Assembly: GCA_009840115.1 (NCBI GenBank) | Contig: VXOJ01000021.1 | Location: 1-60,124 of the forward strand | Reading direction: 5' to 3' | Length of the DNA stretch: 60,124 nt | From: Gemmatimonadales bacterium | GTDB taxonomy: Bacteria; Gemmatimonadota; Gemmatimonadetes; Palauibacterales; Palauibacteraceae | Part shown: positions 1-9,564 of the stretch, piece by piece | Position numbering within the stretch: the stretch's first letter is position 1 | Layout: each line of letters starts with the position of its first letter | The notes under the pieces: model-generated | What the model saw: only the letters and a program-made list of their open reading frames with translations | The model's database searches: none | What the model was told of the DNA's origin: nothing | Program-made: the position numbers and the translations under genes

Positions 1-1022
1 TGGGAGTCCTCGCCTCCGACGAAGGACCAGCCCGGCGTCTTCAGGCGGTCCTCGTACGGCCCCTCGATCGTGCGCACGAACGCCGCCGCGACCTGGCGCT
101 GGCCCGCCTTCACGAAGATGGGCTCCGTGCGGATCGGCACCGTCGAGCGCCCGCCGTGCTCGAGGCCGAGCAGGGCGACCCCTTCCCCGTCGATCGAGAT
201 GTCGACGTCCTGGAAGCCCGTCCCCTGCCCGAACAGCGTCTCGAGCGAGATCACGTACTCCCCGTCCACCGGGAAGTCGTGGGTGACGACCATCCCGCCG
301 CGCGTCCCGTACGGCGTGCCCTCAATGTGATCCCAGGCGTGCTGCGAGACGTCGATCGGGTTCGTGTACTTGGCGGTCTTCGAGAGGGCGGCCGGGTTGC
401 CGACGGCGATCCGGCTCACCTCCGTGGCGGCCCTCAGGTAGGCCTCGAGGAGGGTGGTCGAGAGACCCTGCGCGTCCGCCATGTTGTCGAAGGCGCCGAG
501 GTAGGTGTCCGCCGGAAGCCAGCGGGCGGCGTCGATCTCGAGGTCGAGGAGGTCGCGGATCACGCGCTCGTACTCGGCCCGGTTCAGCCGCTGGAAGCGC
601 CGGGAGCCGGGGTTCCGGTCGCGGGCGGCGTCGCGGTCGACGACGGTTTCCAGCGTTTCGACGAGGGCGAGAAGGGTGTCCGGCGACGGCCGGCGCTGGC
701 CCGGAGGCGGCATCATCCCGGCGCGCAGCTTCCGGATCATCTTCTCCGCCGTGGGCGCCCGCTCGTGCGCCGCGTCCACGTCGAACTCCTCCAGCGTGAG
801 GTTCCCGCGCAGGAGGCGCCCGTTGTGGCAGCGGACGCAGTAGCGCTGGACCACGGCCGTCAGATCCGACGAGCTCGAGAGCGCAGCCGCGTCAGCTAAC
901 GCAGCGGCCGTTTGCTCCGGGAGGGGCTCGGCAGGTGCGCTGCCGGACGCACGGTCCCCCGAGGGCTGCCCCAGGAGGGCGAACCACAACCACAGAACCG
1001 CACCCGCACTCAGTGTCTTCAC
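1..1022 (-). CDS. DUF1592-family protein with Planctomycete-type cytochrome c domain, N-terminal part (runs off window)
   Basis: Open from a GTG start at 1022 to the left edge (about 340 codons); the C-terminal half lies outside. An in-frame TGA about 50 bases upstream limits the start. Residues 1-22 form a signal peptide. A single CxxCH haem motif (C62, C65, H66, within YCVRCHNG) marks the cytochrome-c-like domain, and the following FQRLNRAEYERVIRDLLDL stretch is the DUF1587 signature. The order matches the full-length paralogue at 37222-39735, so DUF1595/1592/1588/1585 segments are expected off-window. Family knowledge: these large exported proteins usually sit beside a DUF1552 gene; their biochemical role is not established. 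A DUF1552 partner would be expected just left of this window. Confidence 0.9.
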   Translation of the reverse strand, partial: MKTLSAGAVLWLWFALLGQPSGDRASGSAPAEPLPEQTAAALADAAALSSSSDLTAVVQRYCVRCHNGRLLRGNLTLEEFDVDAAHERAPTAEKMIRKLRAGMMPPPGQRRPSPDTLLALVETLETVVDRDAARDRNPGSRRFQRLNRAEYERVIRDLLDLEIDAARWLPADTYLGAFDNMADAQGLSTTLLEAYLRAATEVSRIAVGNPAALSKTAKYTNPIDVSQHAWDHIEGTPYGTRGGMVVTHDFPVDGEYVISLETLFGQGTGFQDVDISIDGEGVALLGLEHGGRSTVPIRTEPIFVKAGQRQVAAAFVRTIEGPYEDRLKTPGWSFVGGEDS

Positions 1023-1122
1023 GCGCCCGTCCTTCGGGAACGATGGATGACGCCGTTTCGCAACCTTTCAACTTAGGAAACGCCATTTCCGCAGGCCACG
1101 CCCTTCCCCCCTGAACGCCGTT

Positions 1123-2319
1123 TCATACGGCGCGGACAGCTCGCTCCAGCCCCCGTTGTGGGTGCAGGCGGGCAAGGAAGTCCGCTGCCGGCAGGCACAG
1201 GATGTCCCGCACGGCAAGCCGGTCCGCGCCGCGGTAAAGAAGCACGCGGCGCGCCTCCGGGTATTCTGCGCCGAAGGCCGCCAGACCTCGCAGGTCCTCG
1301 GGCCGTACGCGGTCGGCGTTCTTCACCTCGAACGCCCAGATCCCGTCCGCCCCGTAGAGCACGAAGTCCACTTCCACTCCGGAGCGCGTGCGCCAGTAGT
1401 AGAGTCGGGCGTCGACTCCGGAATATGCCACCCACGCCCGAAAGTGCTGCGCAACGAGCCCCTCGAGCGCGGGGCCACCGATCTCCTCGGGTCGGTCGAG
1501 CGGGCCTGCCGGTCGCAAACTCCTGAAGACGCCGCAATCGAAGTAGAAGAACCGGGGGTGCGCCGCGAGCCGGCGTTTGGCACGCCGCGTGAACACAGGC
1601 AGGCGGAACGCGAGCAGGAGATCCTCGAGCAGTTCCAGGTATCCTGCGACGGTGGTTCGGCTCGTCTCGCACTCGCGCGCGACCGCACTCACGTTGAGCG
1701 TCGTACCGTGCGAAAAGGCCGCCGCCTCCAGGAAGCGCGAGAAGCTGCCGACGTCGCGGGCCAGTCCCTCGGCGCGCACTTCCTGCTCGACATAGAGCGC
1801 CGCATACGCGGCGAGTGCCGACTCCGGATCCTGCGAGGAAAAGACCGCGGGAACGGTCCCGAGCCTCAGACATGTCTCGAGATCGAAGCCGCGTCCCGCT
1901 TCGCCGGCGACCTCCCCCGCCGTCATTTCCCCGGCCATGAAGGGATGCATGGAGCGCATTGCGGCGCGGCCCGCCAGAAGATTCACGCCGCCGCGTCGAA
2001 GCTTGCGGGCGCTGGAACCCGTGAGGATGAACCGGTATCCTCGCGCGGACTCCATGAGGTCATGGACGACGTTCAACAGTTCCGGGACGCGCTGGATCTC
2101 GTCGATGACCACATCGTTGCCGGCCGGAGTTCCCAGCACCAGTTCCCGCAGACGTTCGGGGCGGGCGGCCAGCCGGCGATACTCCTCCGGCTTCAGCAGG
2201 TCCACTACGAGAGCGTCCGGCAGTGTCGAGGCCAGCCAGGTGGTCTTGCCGGTCCCGCGCGGGCCGAAGAGGAAGAAGCTGCCCTGCGGAAGAGCGAGGA
2301 ATCGCGGTAATGTCGTCAT
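1123..2319 (-). CDS. AAA_14/DUF4143 ATP-binding protein
   Basis: A 398-residue P-loop ATPase. Walker A is GPRGTGKT (residues 19-26) and Walker B lies in DVVIDEIQRVP. The C-terminal DUF4143 part contains the EVDFV...FEVKN pattern of a PD-(D/E)xK-like fold. I chose the ATG at 2319; a TTG at 2331 is in frame but overlaps the upstream palindrome. Family members are stand-alone genes, often in several diverged copies per genome, and their cellular role is poorly known (toxin-antitoxin or mobile-element-like roles have been proposed). A second, distant homologue lies at 19687. It is separated by 76 bases from the LRR-protease operon and by 100 bases from the partial DUF1592 gene, so it is probably its own unit. 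Confidence 0.9.
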   Translation of the reverse strand: MTTLPRFLALPQGSFFLFGPRGTGKTTWLASTLPDALVVDLLKPEEYRRLAARPERLRELVLGTPAGNDVVIDEIQRVPELLNVVHDLMESARGYRFILTGSSARKLRRGGVNLLAGRAAMRSMHPFMAGEMTAGEVAGEAGRGFDLETCLRLGTVPAVFSSQDPESALAAYAALYVEQEVRAEGLARDVGSFSRFLEAAAFSHGTTLNVSAVARECETSRTTVAGYLELLEDLLLAFRLPVFTRRAKRRLAAHPRFFYFDCGVFRSLRPAGPLDRPEEIGGPALEGLVAQHFRAWVAYSGVDARLYYWRTRSGVEVDFVLYGADGIWAFEVKNADRVRPEDLRGLAAFGAEYPEARRVLLYRGADRLAVRDILCLPAADFLARLHPQRGLERAVRAV

Positions 2320-2326
2320 AATGCGC

Positions 2327-2360
2327 GTCAAAATGACGGCGGATCCGCCATTTTGTCAAC
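2327..2360. promoter_or_regulatory. Inverted repeat upstream of the AAA_14 gene
   Basis: A perfect 12-bp palindrome GGCGGATCCGCC (2338-2349) is flanked by related AT-rich arms: CAAAATG on the left, and ATTTTG on the right offset by two bases. It lies directly upstream of the AAA_14 ATG at 2319 and touches the alternative TTG start. The position suggests an operator, possibly autoregulatory. No promoter hexamers were identified, and the function is inference. Confidence 0.45.
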
Positions 2361-2395
2361 GTGGCGTGCGGGGCTACTGAAGAGACGGACCCGAG

Positions 2396-5200
2396 CTAGC
2401 GCCTCCACTGGCGGGCCGAAGGGAGACCTCGGGAGACCAGGACTTCGAGGTCGGCGGCGTCCGGAATCGGGAGGCTTGACGCGAGGGAGACCGGGTCGGC
2501 CGCGGCGCCGGCGAGCACGCCGAGGCGACCCGCGCCACCGTCGAGGTTCGTGAGGTCGCGCACGATCCCGCGGACCTGGCCCGTACGGGGGTCGCGGAGG
2601 ATGGCCGCCGGCGGACGGCTCGCAGCGCTCAGCGTCGCCGTTCCTCCGGGGCCGACCAGCACCACGGTCGCCAACCGATCCGCCCACGCCGGGGACACCG
2701 GAAGGGCGAAGACGAATCCGGACTCCCCGTCCCCGTCCGCCATCTCCTGCATGTCGAAGTTCAGCGAGAACAACGTCTCTCCATCGGCGGCCGCTCCCGT
2801 GAGCGTGTACGGCCCGCCGGACCGGGGCAGCGCCGGCGGAGCGTCGACGACGAAGGCCGGCTCCAGGAACGGCACGCCGTTGGCGTCGGCGCGGCCCCAC
2901 AGCAGGAGCGTCCGCGCCACACCGGTCCGCGCGGCCGCCGCTCCACCCTCCTCGCGAACGCGGTGGTCGAACGCCTTGCTGAAGCTGTAATCGCTGATCC
3001 ACTTCGGTCCGCAGTAGGACATCAGGTCGGACGCCTCGGGATCGACGAGGGAACTGTCCGCGCTGTTGAAGCCCCACACGCCGATCGTCCCGTCCCGGGT
3101 GGGGAAGGCGGGATCCGGCCCTCCGGCCCCTCCGCAGGGCGCATGCCGAAGGTCCATGTTGTGTCCGAGTTCATGCGCGACCGTAACGGTGCGGACACGC
3201 GCGAAGCTGGTCCGGCCACCGATGAATCCCCGACCCGCGAGGCCCACTTCCTCTACGAGATACTGGGGTATCCCGCCCATGTAGTAGCCCGTTCCGCCCT
3301 CCAGCACGCGAATCGCCTCGATCTCCGTCATCAGGTCTTCGTGGGTTCGCGCCGAGGTGTACACGACCTCGTGCAGGGCAAGGGTGAAATCGCCGACGGG
3401 CAACCACTGTCGAACGCCCGAGAACAGGGAGTCGTCTTCCGTCAGCTCCGCAACGCGGCTAAGGAAATCGTCGGACGTCACTTCGGGGCGGACGATGGGC
3501 AGATACGTGAGGTGAAGCGCCGGCACCGCCCGCACGTCGATGGCCTGTCGGCCGGTGGCCGGGATCCGCTTCGCGGTTCCAGGGTCGGGTCCGAGCGTGT
3601 CCTCCGGGTCGACTTCCACCACGAGTTCCAGGCCGGGTTGAACGACTTCGGCCGGGATCGCGGCGTTCGCGGACGCGTCGAGCCGACCTTCTTCCACACT
3701 GGACGGCACCGTGAGTGCCGACCCCGGAATGTCCATCGTGTGGATCTCGGCGTCCTCCAGGTAGAAGCGCGCGCGCACGGGCGGAAGACCGACCGTTTCC
3801 CCTTCCGGAGCCGTGAGGAACACGCGAAGCAGGGCCGGCCGGCCCGCCACCAGGGGAACCGGGAACTCGAACGACTGCACGGACTGCGTCAGATACACGG
3901 GCGCGACGTCGTTCTCGCAGCGGGGCACGCGGGCCGCGCGCAGCGTGCGGAGCCAGGCCTCAAAGTCCGGATCCGCGGGAGCGCACAGCGCCGTGCCGCC
4001 GGCGTTGAGCGTCGTGAGCCGGGGGAGGTCCCTGAGGCCCACCGGGAGCAGGCCCGACAACTGCGGGTTGCCGTTCACGGCCAGCTCCCGCAGCCAGGCG
4101 AGGCCGGTCAGCTCCGCCGGAACCGGGCCCGACAGGTCGTTCTGCGCCAAAGAGAGGAATTCGAGGTACGTGAGGTTGCCCAGGCTCGCGGGAATGGGCC
4201 CGCGCAGAGCGTTTCGCTCCAGCCTAAGCTCCGTGAGCAGCGTGAGATCTCCGAGTTCAGCGGGGATCGGGCCGCCGAGGTCATTGGACCACAGCTCCAG
4301 GTTCCGGAGTCGCGAGAGCCCGCCGATCTCCGGAGGAATCGGACCCGTCAGCGCGTTGTGGCCAAGGTACAACTCCCTGAGCTCGGGGAGGCGAGCGATC
4401 CCGGGCGGGATCGGACCTGTCAGTTCATTGTGGTCCAGCCACAGCTCCGTGAGCGCCGCGAGGTCTCCGAATTCGGAGGGGATCGAACCGTCCAGGTCGT
4501 TGTACGACAGCGCCAGGCTCCGGAGCTGCCGGAGGCGGCCGATCCGGGGTGGAATCCGGCCCGTCAGATCGTTGTAACTCAGCCACAGTCGGTCAAGCTC
4601 CGCGAGGTCCCCAAGTTCGGCGGGGATCGAACCCGTCAGGTCGTTCGACCACATTCCCAGGCCTCGGAGTGCCGAGAGCCGGCCGATCTCCGGCGGAATC
4701 GGGCCCGTGAGCGCGTTGTCGCTGAGGTGCAACTCCGTGAGGCGGGCGAGGCGGCCGATCTGAGGCGGGATGCGGCCCTCGAGGCGGTTGGACGACAGCG
4801 ACAGGCTTCGGAGCGCCGCGAGCCCGCCGATCTCCGGTGGAATCGGACCCGTCAGCGCGTTCGTGCCGAGGTTCAGCCCGGTGAGTCTGGCGAGGTGGCC
4901 GATCTCCGGCGGAATCCGGCCTTCGAGGTCGTTGTCTCGAAGTCGGAGCCTCCAGACGCGGCCGTCGACTTCGGTCTCGACCCCGTACCAATCCTCAAGC
5001 GGCGCACCGGTGAGCCAGTTGGCGCTGTTCTTCCAGCCCGCGCCGTTCGTCGCCTCGTAGAGGGCGATGAGGGCCGCCCGGTCCGTCGACGGGTTGGTCG
5101 ACAGCGGCATCCGGAGTTCAATCTCCGTGGGGCCGGCGTCCCAGCAGGCCAGGAGAGGCAGGAGAAGGACAACGGCCGCTCGCAACCGGACGCGCCGCAC
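2396..5200 (-). CDS. LRR-metzincin lipoprotein A (13 leucine-rich repeats)
   Basis: A 934-residue exported lipoprotein. The GTG at 5200 is chosen because it lies 4 bases past the stop of the upstream paralogue and gives a short signal peptide ending in a lipobox (LLPLLAC, C19); the open frame extends further upstream only through the neighbour's coding end. After a cap segment come about 13 plant-type LRRs of 24 residues (pattern LTGPIPPEIGxL). A protease domain follows with the metzincin zinc motif HELGHNMDLRH near residue 675 and a Met-turn DLMSYC, then a C-terminal beta-rich tail. It should sit on the cell surface and cleave proteins, with the LRR solenoid choosing the target (inference). 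Tandem paralogue of 5205-8222; third gene of the 9482 operon. Confidence 0.88.
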   Translation of the reverse strand: MRRVRLRAAVVLLLPLLACWDAGPTEIELRMPLSTNPSTDRAALIALYEATNGAGWKNSANWLTGAPLEDWYGVETEVDGRVWRLRLRDNDLEGRIPPEIGHLARLTGLNLGTNALTGPIPPEIGGLAALRSLSLSSNRLEGRIPPQIGRLARLTELHLSDNALTGPIPPEIGRLSALRGLGMWSNDLTGSIPAELGDLAELDRLWLSYNDLTGRIPPRIGRLRQLRSLALSYNDLDGSIPSEFGDLAALTELWLDHNELTGPIPPGIARLPELRELYLGHNALTGPIPPEIGGLSRLRNLELWSNDLGGPIPAELGDLTLLTELRLERNALRGPIPASLGNLTYLEFLSLAQNDLSGPVPAELTGLAWLRELAVNGNPQLSGLLPVGLRDLPRLTTLNAGGTALCAPADPDFEAWLRTLRAARVPRCENDVAPVYLTQSVQSFEFPVPLVAGRPALLRVFLTAPEGETVGLPPVRARFYLEDAEIHTMDIPGSALTVPSSVEEGRLDASANAAIPAEVVQPGLELVVEVDPEDTLGPDPGTAKRIPATGRQAIDVRAVPALHLTYLPIVRPEVTSDDFLSRVAELTEDDSLFSGVRQWLPVGDFTLALHEVVYTSARTHEDLMTEIEAIRVLEGGTGYYMGGIPQYLVEEVGLAGRGFIGGRTSFARVRTVTVAHELGHNMDLRHAPCGGAGGPDPAFPTRDGTIGVWGFNSADSSLVDPEASDLMSYCGPKWISDYSFSKAFDHRVREEGGAAAARTGVARTLLLWGRADANGVPFLEPAFVVDAPPALPRSGGPYTLTGAAADGETLFSLNFDMQEMADGDGESGFVFALPVSPAWADRLATVVLVGPGGTATLSAASRPPAAILRDPRTGQVRGIVRDLTNLDGGAGRLGVLAGAAADPVSLASSLPIPDAADLEVLVSRGLPSARQWRR

Positions 5201-5204
5201 CGCT

Positions 5205-8200
5205 CTAGCGCCTCCACTGGTTCGCCGAAGGAATACCTCGGGAGACGAGAACCTCGAGGTCGGCGGCGTCCGGGAGGATGGACGCGATGGAGGCCGGATC
5301 CGCCGCGGCTCCGGCGAGCGTACCGCGGCCACCCTGGCCACCGTCGAAGCTCGTGAGGTCGCGCACGATCGCGCGGACCCGGCCCGACCGCGGGTCGCGG
5401 AGGATGGCCGCCGGAGGACCGTTCGCTCCTTCCAGCGTAGCGGTCCCGCCGGGCCCGGAGAGCACCACCGTCGCCAACCGGTCCGCCCACGCCGGGGAAA
5501 CCGGAAGGGCGAAGACGAATCCCGACTCCCCGTCGCCGTCCGCCATCTCCTGCATGTCGAAGTTCAGCGAGAACAACACCTCTCCCACGGCCGTCGCTCC
5601 GGTGAGCGTGTACGGCCCCCCGGCGCGAGGAAGCGCCGGTGGAGCATCGACGACGAAGGCCGGCTCCAGGAACGGCACACCGTCGGCGTCTGCGCGGCCC
5701 CACAGCAAGAGGTTCCGCGCGCTGGCCTGTGCCGCCGCCGCTTCGCCCTCCTCGCGGAGGCGGTGGTCGAACGCCTTGGTAAAGCTGAAATCGCTGATCC
5801 ACGACGGCCCGCAATAGGACATCAGGTCGGATGTCTCGGGAGCGACGAGTGAACTGTCGTAGCGGTTGAATCCCCACACTCCGATCGTTCCGTCTCTGGT
5901 CGGGAAACCGGGATCCGGGCCTCCGGCACCTCCGCAGGGGGCATGCTGGAGGCTCATGTTGTGTCCGAGTTCATGCGCGATCGTAGTAGTGCGGACACGC
6001 GAGAAGCTGACCCGGCCGCCGCGCATCGCCACGCCGGCATAGCCCACTTCGAACACGAGATACCGGGGGATGCCGCCCATGTAGTAGCCCGTTCCGCCCT
6101 CCAATACGCGAATCGCCTCGATCTCCGAGAGCAGTTCGCCGCCCGTTCGCGCCGCGGTGTACACCACCTCGTGCAGGGCGACGGTGAAGTCGCCGACGGG
6201 CAACCACTGTCGAGCCCCCCGGAACAGCGTATCGGTTTCCGTCAGACCCGTGACTCGGCTCAGAAACTCGCCGGACTCCCGGGAGGCGCGGACGACGGGC
6301 AGATACGTGAGGTGAAGCGCCGGTACCGCTCGCACATCGATGGCCTGTCGGCCCGTGGGCGGGATCCGCTTCGCGGTTCCAGGGTCGGGCCCCAGCGTGT
6401 CCTCCGGGTCGACTTCCACCACGAGTTCCAGGCCCGGTCGAACGACTTCGGCCGGGATCGCGACATTCGCCGACGCGTCGAGTCGACCTTCTTCAATGCG
6501 GGACGGCACCGTGACTGCCGACCCCGGAATGTCCACCGTGTGGATCTCGGCGTCCTCCAGGTAGAAGCGCGCGCGCACAGGTGGAAAGAACCCGGCCGCC
6601 TCTCCGTCGAGAGCGGTGAGGAACACGCGAAGCAGGGCCGGGCGGCCCGCCACCAGCGGAACCGGGAACTCGAACGACTGCACGGCTTGTGTGAGATACA
6701 CGGGCGCTACGTCGTCCTCGCAGCGAGGCACGCGCGGGGCTCGGAGCGTCCGAAGCCAGGCCTGAAAGCCCGGATCCGCGGGAGCGCACAGCCCGGTGCC
6801 GCCGGCGCTGAGCGTCGTGAGCCGCCCGAGGTCCTTGAGGCCCACCGGGAGCACGCCCGACAACTGCGGGTTGCCGTTCACGGCCAGTTCCCGCAGCGCG
6901 GCGAGGCCGGCCAACTCCGCCGGGACCGGGCCCGACAGATCGTTTTGCGAGAGGGAGAGGAGTTGGAGATACCTCAGGTTGCCCAAGCTCGCAGGGATGG
7001 GGCCGCTCAGAGCGTTTCGCTCCAGCCCCAGCTCCCTGAGCCGCCAGAGGTCTCCGAGTTCGGCGGGGATCGGACCCTCCAGGTCGTTGGACCACAGCTC
7101 CAGGCTGCGGAGTCGCGAGAGCCCGCCGATCTCCGGTGGAATCGGACCGGTCAGCGCGTTGTGGGCCAAATCCAACGCGCTGAGCTCCGAGAGGCGGCCG
7201 ATCTCCGGCGGGATCCGACCCGTCAGATCGTTGTAGCCCAGCGACAGCTGCCTGAGCGCCGAAAGGTCTCCGAGGTCGGCGGGGATCGCACCCTCGAGGT
7301 CGTTCGCCCGCAGCGCCAGGCGCTCGAGTTGTGGAAGGCGGCCGATCTCGCGCGGGATCGGACCCGTCAGATTGTTGCGAACGAGGTCCAACTCCGTGAG
7401 CCCGGAGAGGCGGCCGATCTCCGGCGGAATCGGACCCGTGAGATGGTTGCCACCGAGATCCAACTCCCAGAGCCCGGAGAGCTGGCCGATCTCCGGCGGA
7501 ATCGGACCCGTCAGATCGTTGCCGCCGAAGCTCAACACTCTGAGCCTCGAGAGCTGGCCGATCTCCGGCGGAATCGGGCCCGTCAGATCGTTGTCGCTCA
7601 ACCACAATCGGCTAAGCGCCTCAAGGTCGCCGAGTTCGGGCAGGATCGCGCCGGTCAGTTCGTTGGACCGCAGCCCCAGGCCGCGGAGCCTCGACAGCCG
7701 GCCGATCTCCGGTGGAATCGGACCCGTCAGCGCGTTGTTGCTGAGGTGCAACTCCGTGAGGTCGGAAAGGCGGCCGATCTGAGGCGGGATGCGGCCACCG
7801 AGCTGATTGGAAATCAGCTCCAGCGTTCGGAGTTGCGAGAGCCCGCCGATCTCCGGCGGAATCGGACCCGTCAGGGCGTTCCTTCCGAGGTCCAGATCCC
7901 TAAGCTTGGCGAAGTGGCCGATCTGGGGCGGGATCCGACCCTCGAGATCGTTGTCGCGAAGTCGGAGCTCCGTGACCCGACCGTCGGTGTCGGTATCGAC
8001 TCCATGCCAATAGATGAGCGGTACGTCGCTGAGCCAGTTGGTGTTGTTCTTCCAGCCCGCGCCGTTCGCCGCCTCGTAGAGAGCAATGAGCGCCGCGCGG
8101 TCAGTCGATGGGTCGGTCGACTCCGGTATCCCTGGCAGAAGCTCCATCGGGCCGGCATCCCCGCAGGCCAGGAGGGGCAGGAGAAGGACCGGGATCGCGC

Positions 8201-8222
8201 GACGCCCGCCGACGCTCCGCAT
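5205..8222 (-). CDS. LRR-metzincin lipoprotein B (16 leucine-rich repeats)
   Basis: A 1005-residue paralogue of the downstream gene. The ATG start gives a signal peptide with a lipobox (LLPLLAC, C20). About 16 LRRs of the LTGPIPPEIG type are followed by a metalloprotease domain with HELGHNMSLQH near residue 749 and a Met-turn DLMSYC, so both zinc-binding and Met-turn features look intact. The protease and tail regions are much more alike between the two copies than the LRR counts are: three repeats have been gained here or lost in the other copy. The start lies 3 bases from the stop of the sugar dehydrogenase gene, so they are surely co-transcribed. Family: M12-like 'zinc-dependent metalloprotease'; substrate unknown. 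Confidence 0.88.
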   Translation of the reverse strand: MRSVGGRRAIPVLLLPLLACGDAGPMELLPGIPESTDPSTDRAALIALYEAANGAGWKNNTNWLSDVPLIYWHGVDTDTDGRVTELRLRDNDLEGRIPPQIGHFAKLRDLDLGRNALTGPIPPEIGGLSQLRTLELISNQLGGRIPPQIGRLSDLTELHLSNNALTGPIPPEIGRLSRLRGLGLRSNELTGAILPELGDLEALSRLWLSDNDLTGPIPPEIGQLSRLRVLSFGGNDLTGPIPPEIGQLSGLWELDLGGNHLTGPIPPEIGRLSGLTELDLVRNNLTGPIPREIGRLPQLERLALRANDLEGAIPADLGDLSALRQLSLGYNDLTGRIPPEIGRLSELSALDLAHNALTGPIPPEIGGLSRLRSLELWSNDLEGPIPAELGDLWRLRELGLERNALSGPIPASLGNLRYLQLLSLSQNDLSGPVPAELAGLAALRELAVNGNPQLSGVLPVGLKDLGRLTTLSAGGTGLCAPADPGFQAWLRTLRAPRVPRCEDDVAPVYLTQAVQSFEFPVPLVAGRPALLRVFLTALDGEAAGFFPPVRARFYLEDAEIHTVDIPGSAVTVPSRIEEGRLDASANVAIPAEVVRPGLELVVEVDPEDTLGPDPGTAKRIPPTGRQAIDVRAVPALHLTYLPVVRASRESGEFLSRVTGLTETDTLFRGARQWLPVGDFTVALHEVVYTAARTGGELLSEIEAIRVLEGGTGYYMGGIPRYLVFEVGYAGVAMRGGRVSFSRVRTTTIAHELGHNMSLQHAPCGGAGGPDPGFPTRDGTIGVWGFNRYDSSLVAPETSDLMSYCGPSWISDFSFTKAFDHRLREEGEAAAAQASARNLLLWGRADADGVPFLEPAFVVDAPPALPRAGGPYTLTGATAVGEVLFSLNFDMQEMADGDGESGFVFALPVSPAWADRLATVVLSGPGGTATLEGANGPPAAILRDPRSGRVRAIVRDLTSFDGGQGGRGTLAGAAADPASIASILPDAADLEVLVSRGIPSANQWRR

Positions 8223-8225
8223 GGG

Positions 8226-9482
8226 CTATCGGCGGCCGGCGGGTACCAGTCGCACGATGCCGGTCGGGGGGCCGTCCACGTCCCGCGTCTCCCCGTCGAT
8301 GGCGAGGTAGATGAACCCGTCCGGTCCCTGGCGTACGTCGCGGATGCGGCCGATCCCCTGCAGCAGCGTTTCCTCGTGCGTCACCTCCCGGCCCTCCATC
8401 CGCAGCCGTGCGAGGCGCCGTCCGCTGAGACCGCCGACGAGCATGTCGCCGCGCCACTCCGGGAACGCGTCGCCCGTGTAGAAGAGCATGCCGGAGACGC
8501 CGATCGAGGGGACCCAGATGTGCTCCGGCGGCTCCATCTCCTCCATGAGGGTGCCCGAGTGGATGCGGGACCCGGTGCGGTAGTTCACGCCGTACCCCAC
8601 GACGGGCCAGCCGTAGTTGAGCCCCGGCTCGATCAGGTTCAGCTCGTCTCCGCCCTGCGGGCCGTGCTCGTTCTGCCACAGCTCGCCCGTCTCGGGATGG
8701 ACCGCCATCCCCTGCGCGTTCCGGTGACCCCACGTCCAGATCTCGGGGTGGATCTCCTCGTCGCCGGCGCGTCCGACGAACGGGTTGTCCTCCGGGATCC
8801 GGCCGTCGTCGTGGATGCGGATCGTGCTGCCGTTGTGATTGGACAGGTTCTGGGCGGGGTGCGCTTCGAGTTCGCCCGCCGGGGGCCACTGCCGGTCGCC
8901 CAGCGTCATGAACAGGTAGCCGTCGTGGTCGAAGACGAGGCGCCCGCCCCACATCGAACTGCGCTCCGTCCCGTTCCCGGGCGCGTCCGCGTGGAACAGT
9001 TCCTCGACATCGCTCAGCCGGTCGTTCTCGAACCGGCCGCGGGCGATCGCGATCGTGCCCAGCGAATCGGGACCCGGCTTCACGTAGCTCAGGTAGAGGA
9101 GCCGGTTCGTCGCGAAGTCCGGGTGCAGGATCGCGTCGCGCAGGCCCGCCTGCTCGAAGCCGGCCATGGAACGGGCGCCGCGCCCGAGCGCCCGGATCGG
9201 CGGCAAACCCTCGACGGAATCCGGCAGGAGAACGCCATCGCGGACGATGCGGAGCCGGCCGGGGCGTTCCGTCACGAGGAGGTCGCCCTCGGGCGTGAAG
9301 GCCAGCGAGAACGGGCGCACGAGCCCGTCCGCCACCTCTTCCACCCGGAAGTCGTGCAGCGCGGTCCGGACGACGCCGTCGTCGCCGCCTTCCGGTTCGC
9401 CGCCGGGGGCGCACGCGGCGACGGCCAGGAGCACGGCCAGGAACGATACGGCGAGGAAGCGGGAGTCGCGGGGATGGCTCAT
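8226..9482 (-). CDS. Exported PQQ-dependent sugar dehydrogenase (GSDH family) lipoprotein
   Basis: A soluble-glucose/aldose-dehydrogenase-like six-bladed beta-propeller of 418 residues. The ATG at 9482 begins a signal peptide ending in a lipobox (AVAAC, C24). An in-frame ATG at 9515 preceded by GAGG is a possible alternative start. Typical family blocks are GHRNAQGMAVHPETGELW and NEHGPQGGDELN, which form part of the PQQ/Ca2+ site in relatives. It is expected to oxidise aldoses or related sugars in the periplasm and pass electrons to quinone or cytochrome. First gene of an operon with the two LRR-metzincin genes; a functional link is not obvious. The promoter region is shared with the divergent amidohydrolase gene. 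Confidence 0.88.
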   Translation of the reverse strand: MSHPRDSRFLAVSFLAVLLAVAACAPGGEPEGGDDGVVRTALHDFRVEEVADGLVRPFSLAFTPEGDLLVTERPGRLRIVRDGVLLPDSVEGLPPIRALGRGARSMAGFEQAGLRDAILHPDFATNRLLYLSYVKPGPDSLGTIAIARGRFENDRLSDVEELFHADAPGNGTERSSMWGGRLVFDHDGYLFMTLGDRQWPPAGELEAHPAQNLSNHNGSTIRIHDDGRIPEDNPFVGRAGDEEIHPEIWTWGHRNAQGMAVHPETGELWQNEHGPQGGDELNLIEPGLNYGWPVVGYGVNYRTGSRIHSGTLMEEMEPPEHIWVPSIGVSGMLFYTGDAFPEWRGDMLVGGLSGRRLARLRMEGREVTHEETLLQGIGRIRDVRQGPDGFIYLAIDGETRDVDGPPTGIVRLVPAGRR

Positions 9483-9564
9483 CCGGGAATCGTCCGTCCG
9501 TGTCAGGGGGATCATGCGGCCTCTATACTTATGGCGTCCTACAGGAGCCTGACAGGAGGCAGAC

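Noticed and set aside
4150..4950. Regular 72-base repeats that could suggest a CRISPR or satellite array
   Set aside because: The period is 24 codons of leucine-rich repeats inside a coding frame; units are not identical and there are no spacers.
8900..9482. ATG at 9515 as the dehydrogenase start
   Set aside because: Kept as an alternative only: it has GAGG upstream but adds an acidic stretch before the signal peptide.
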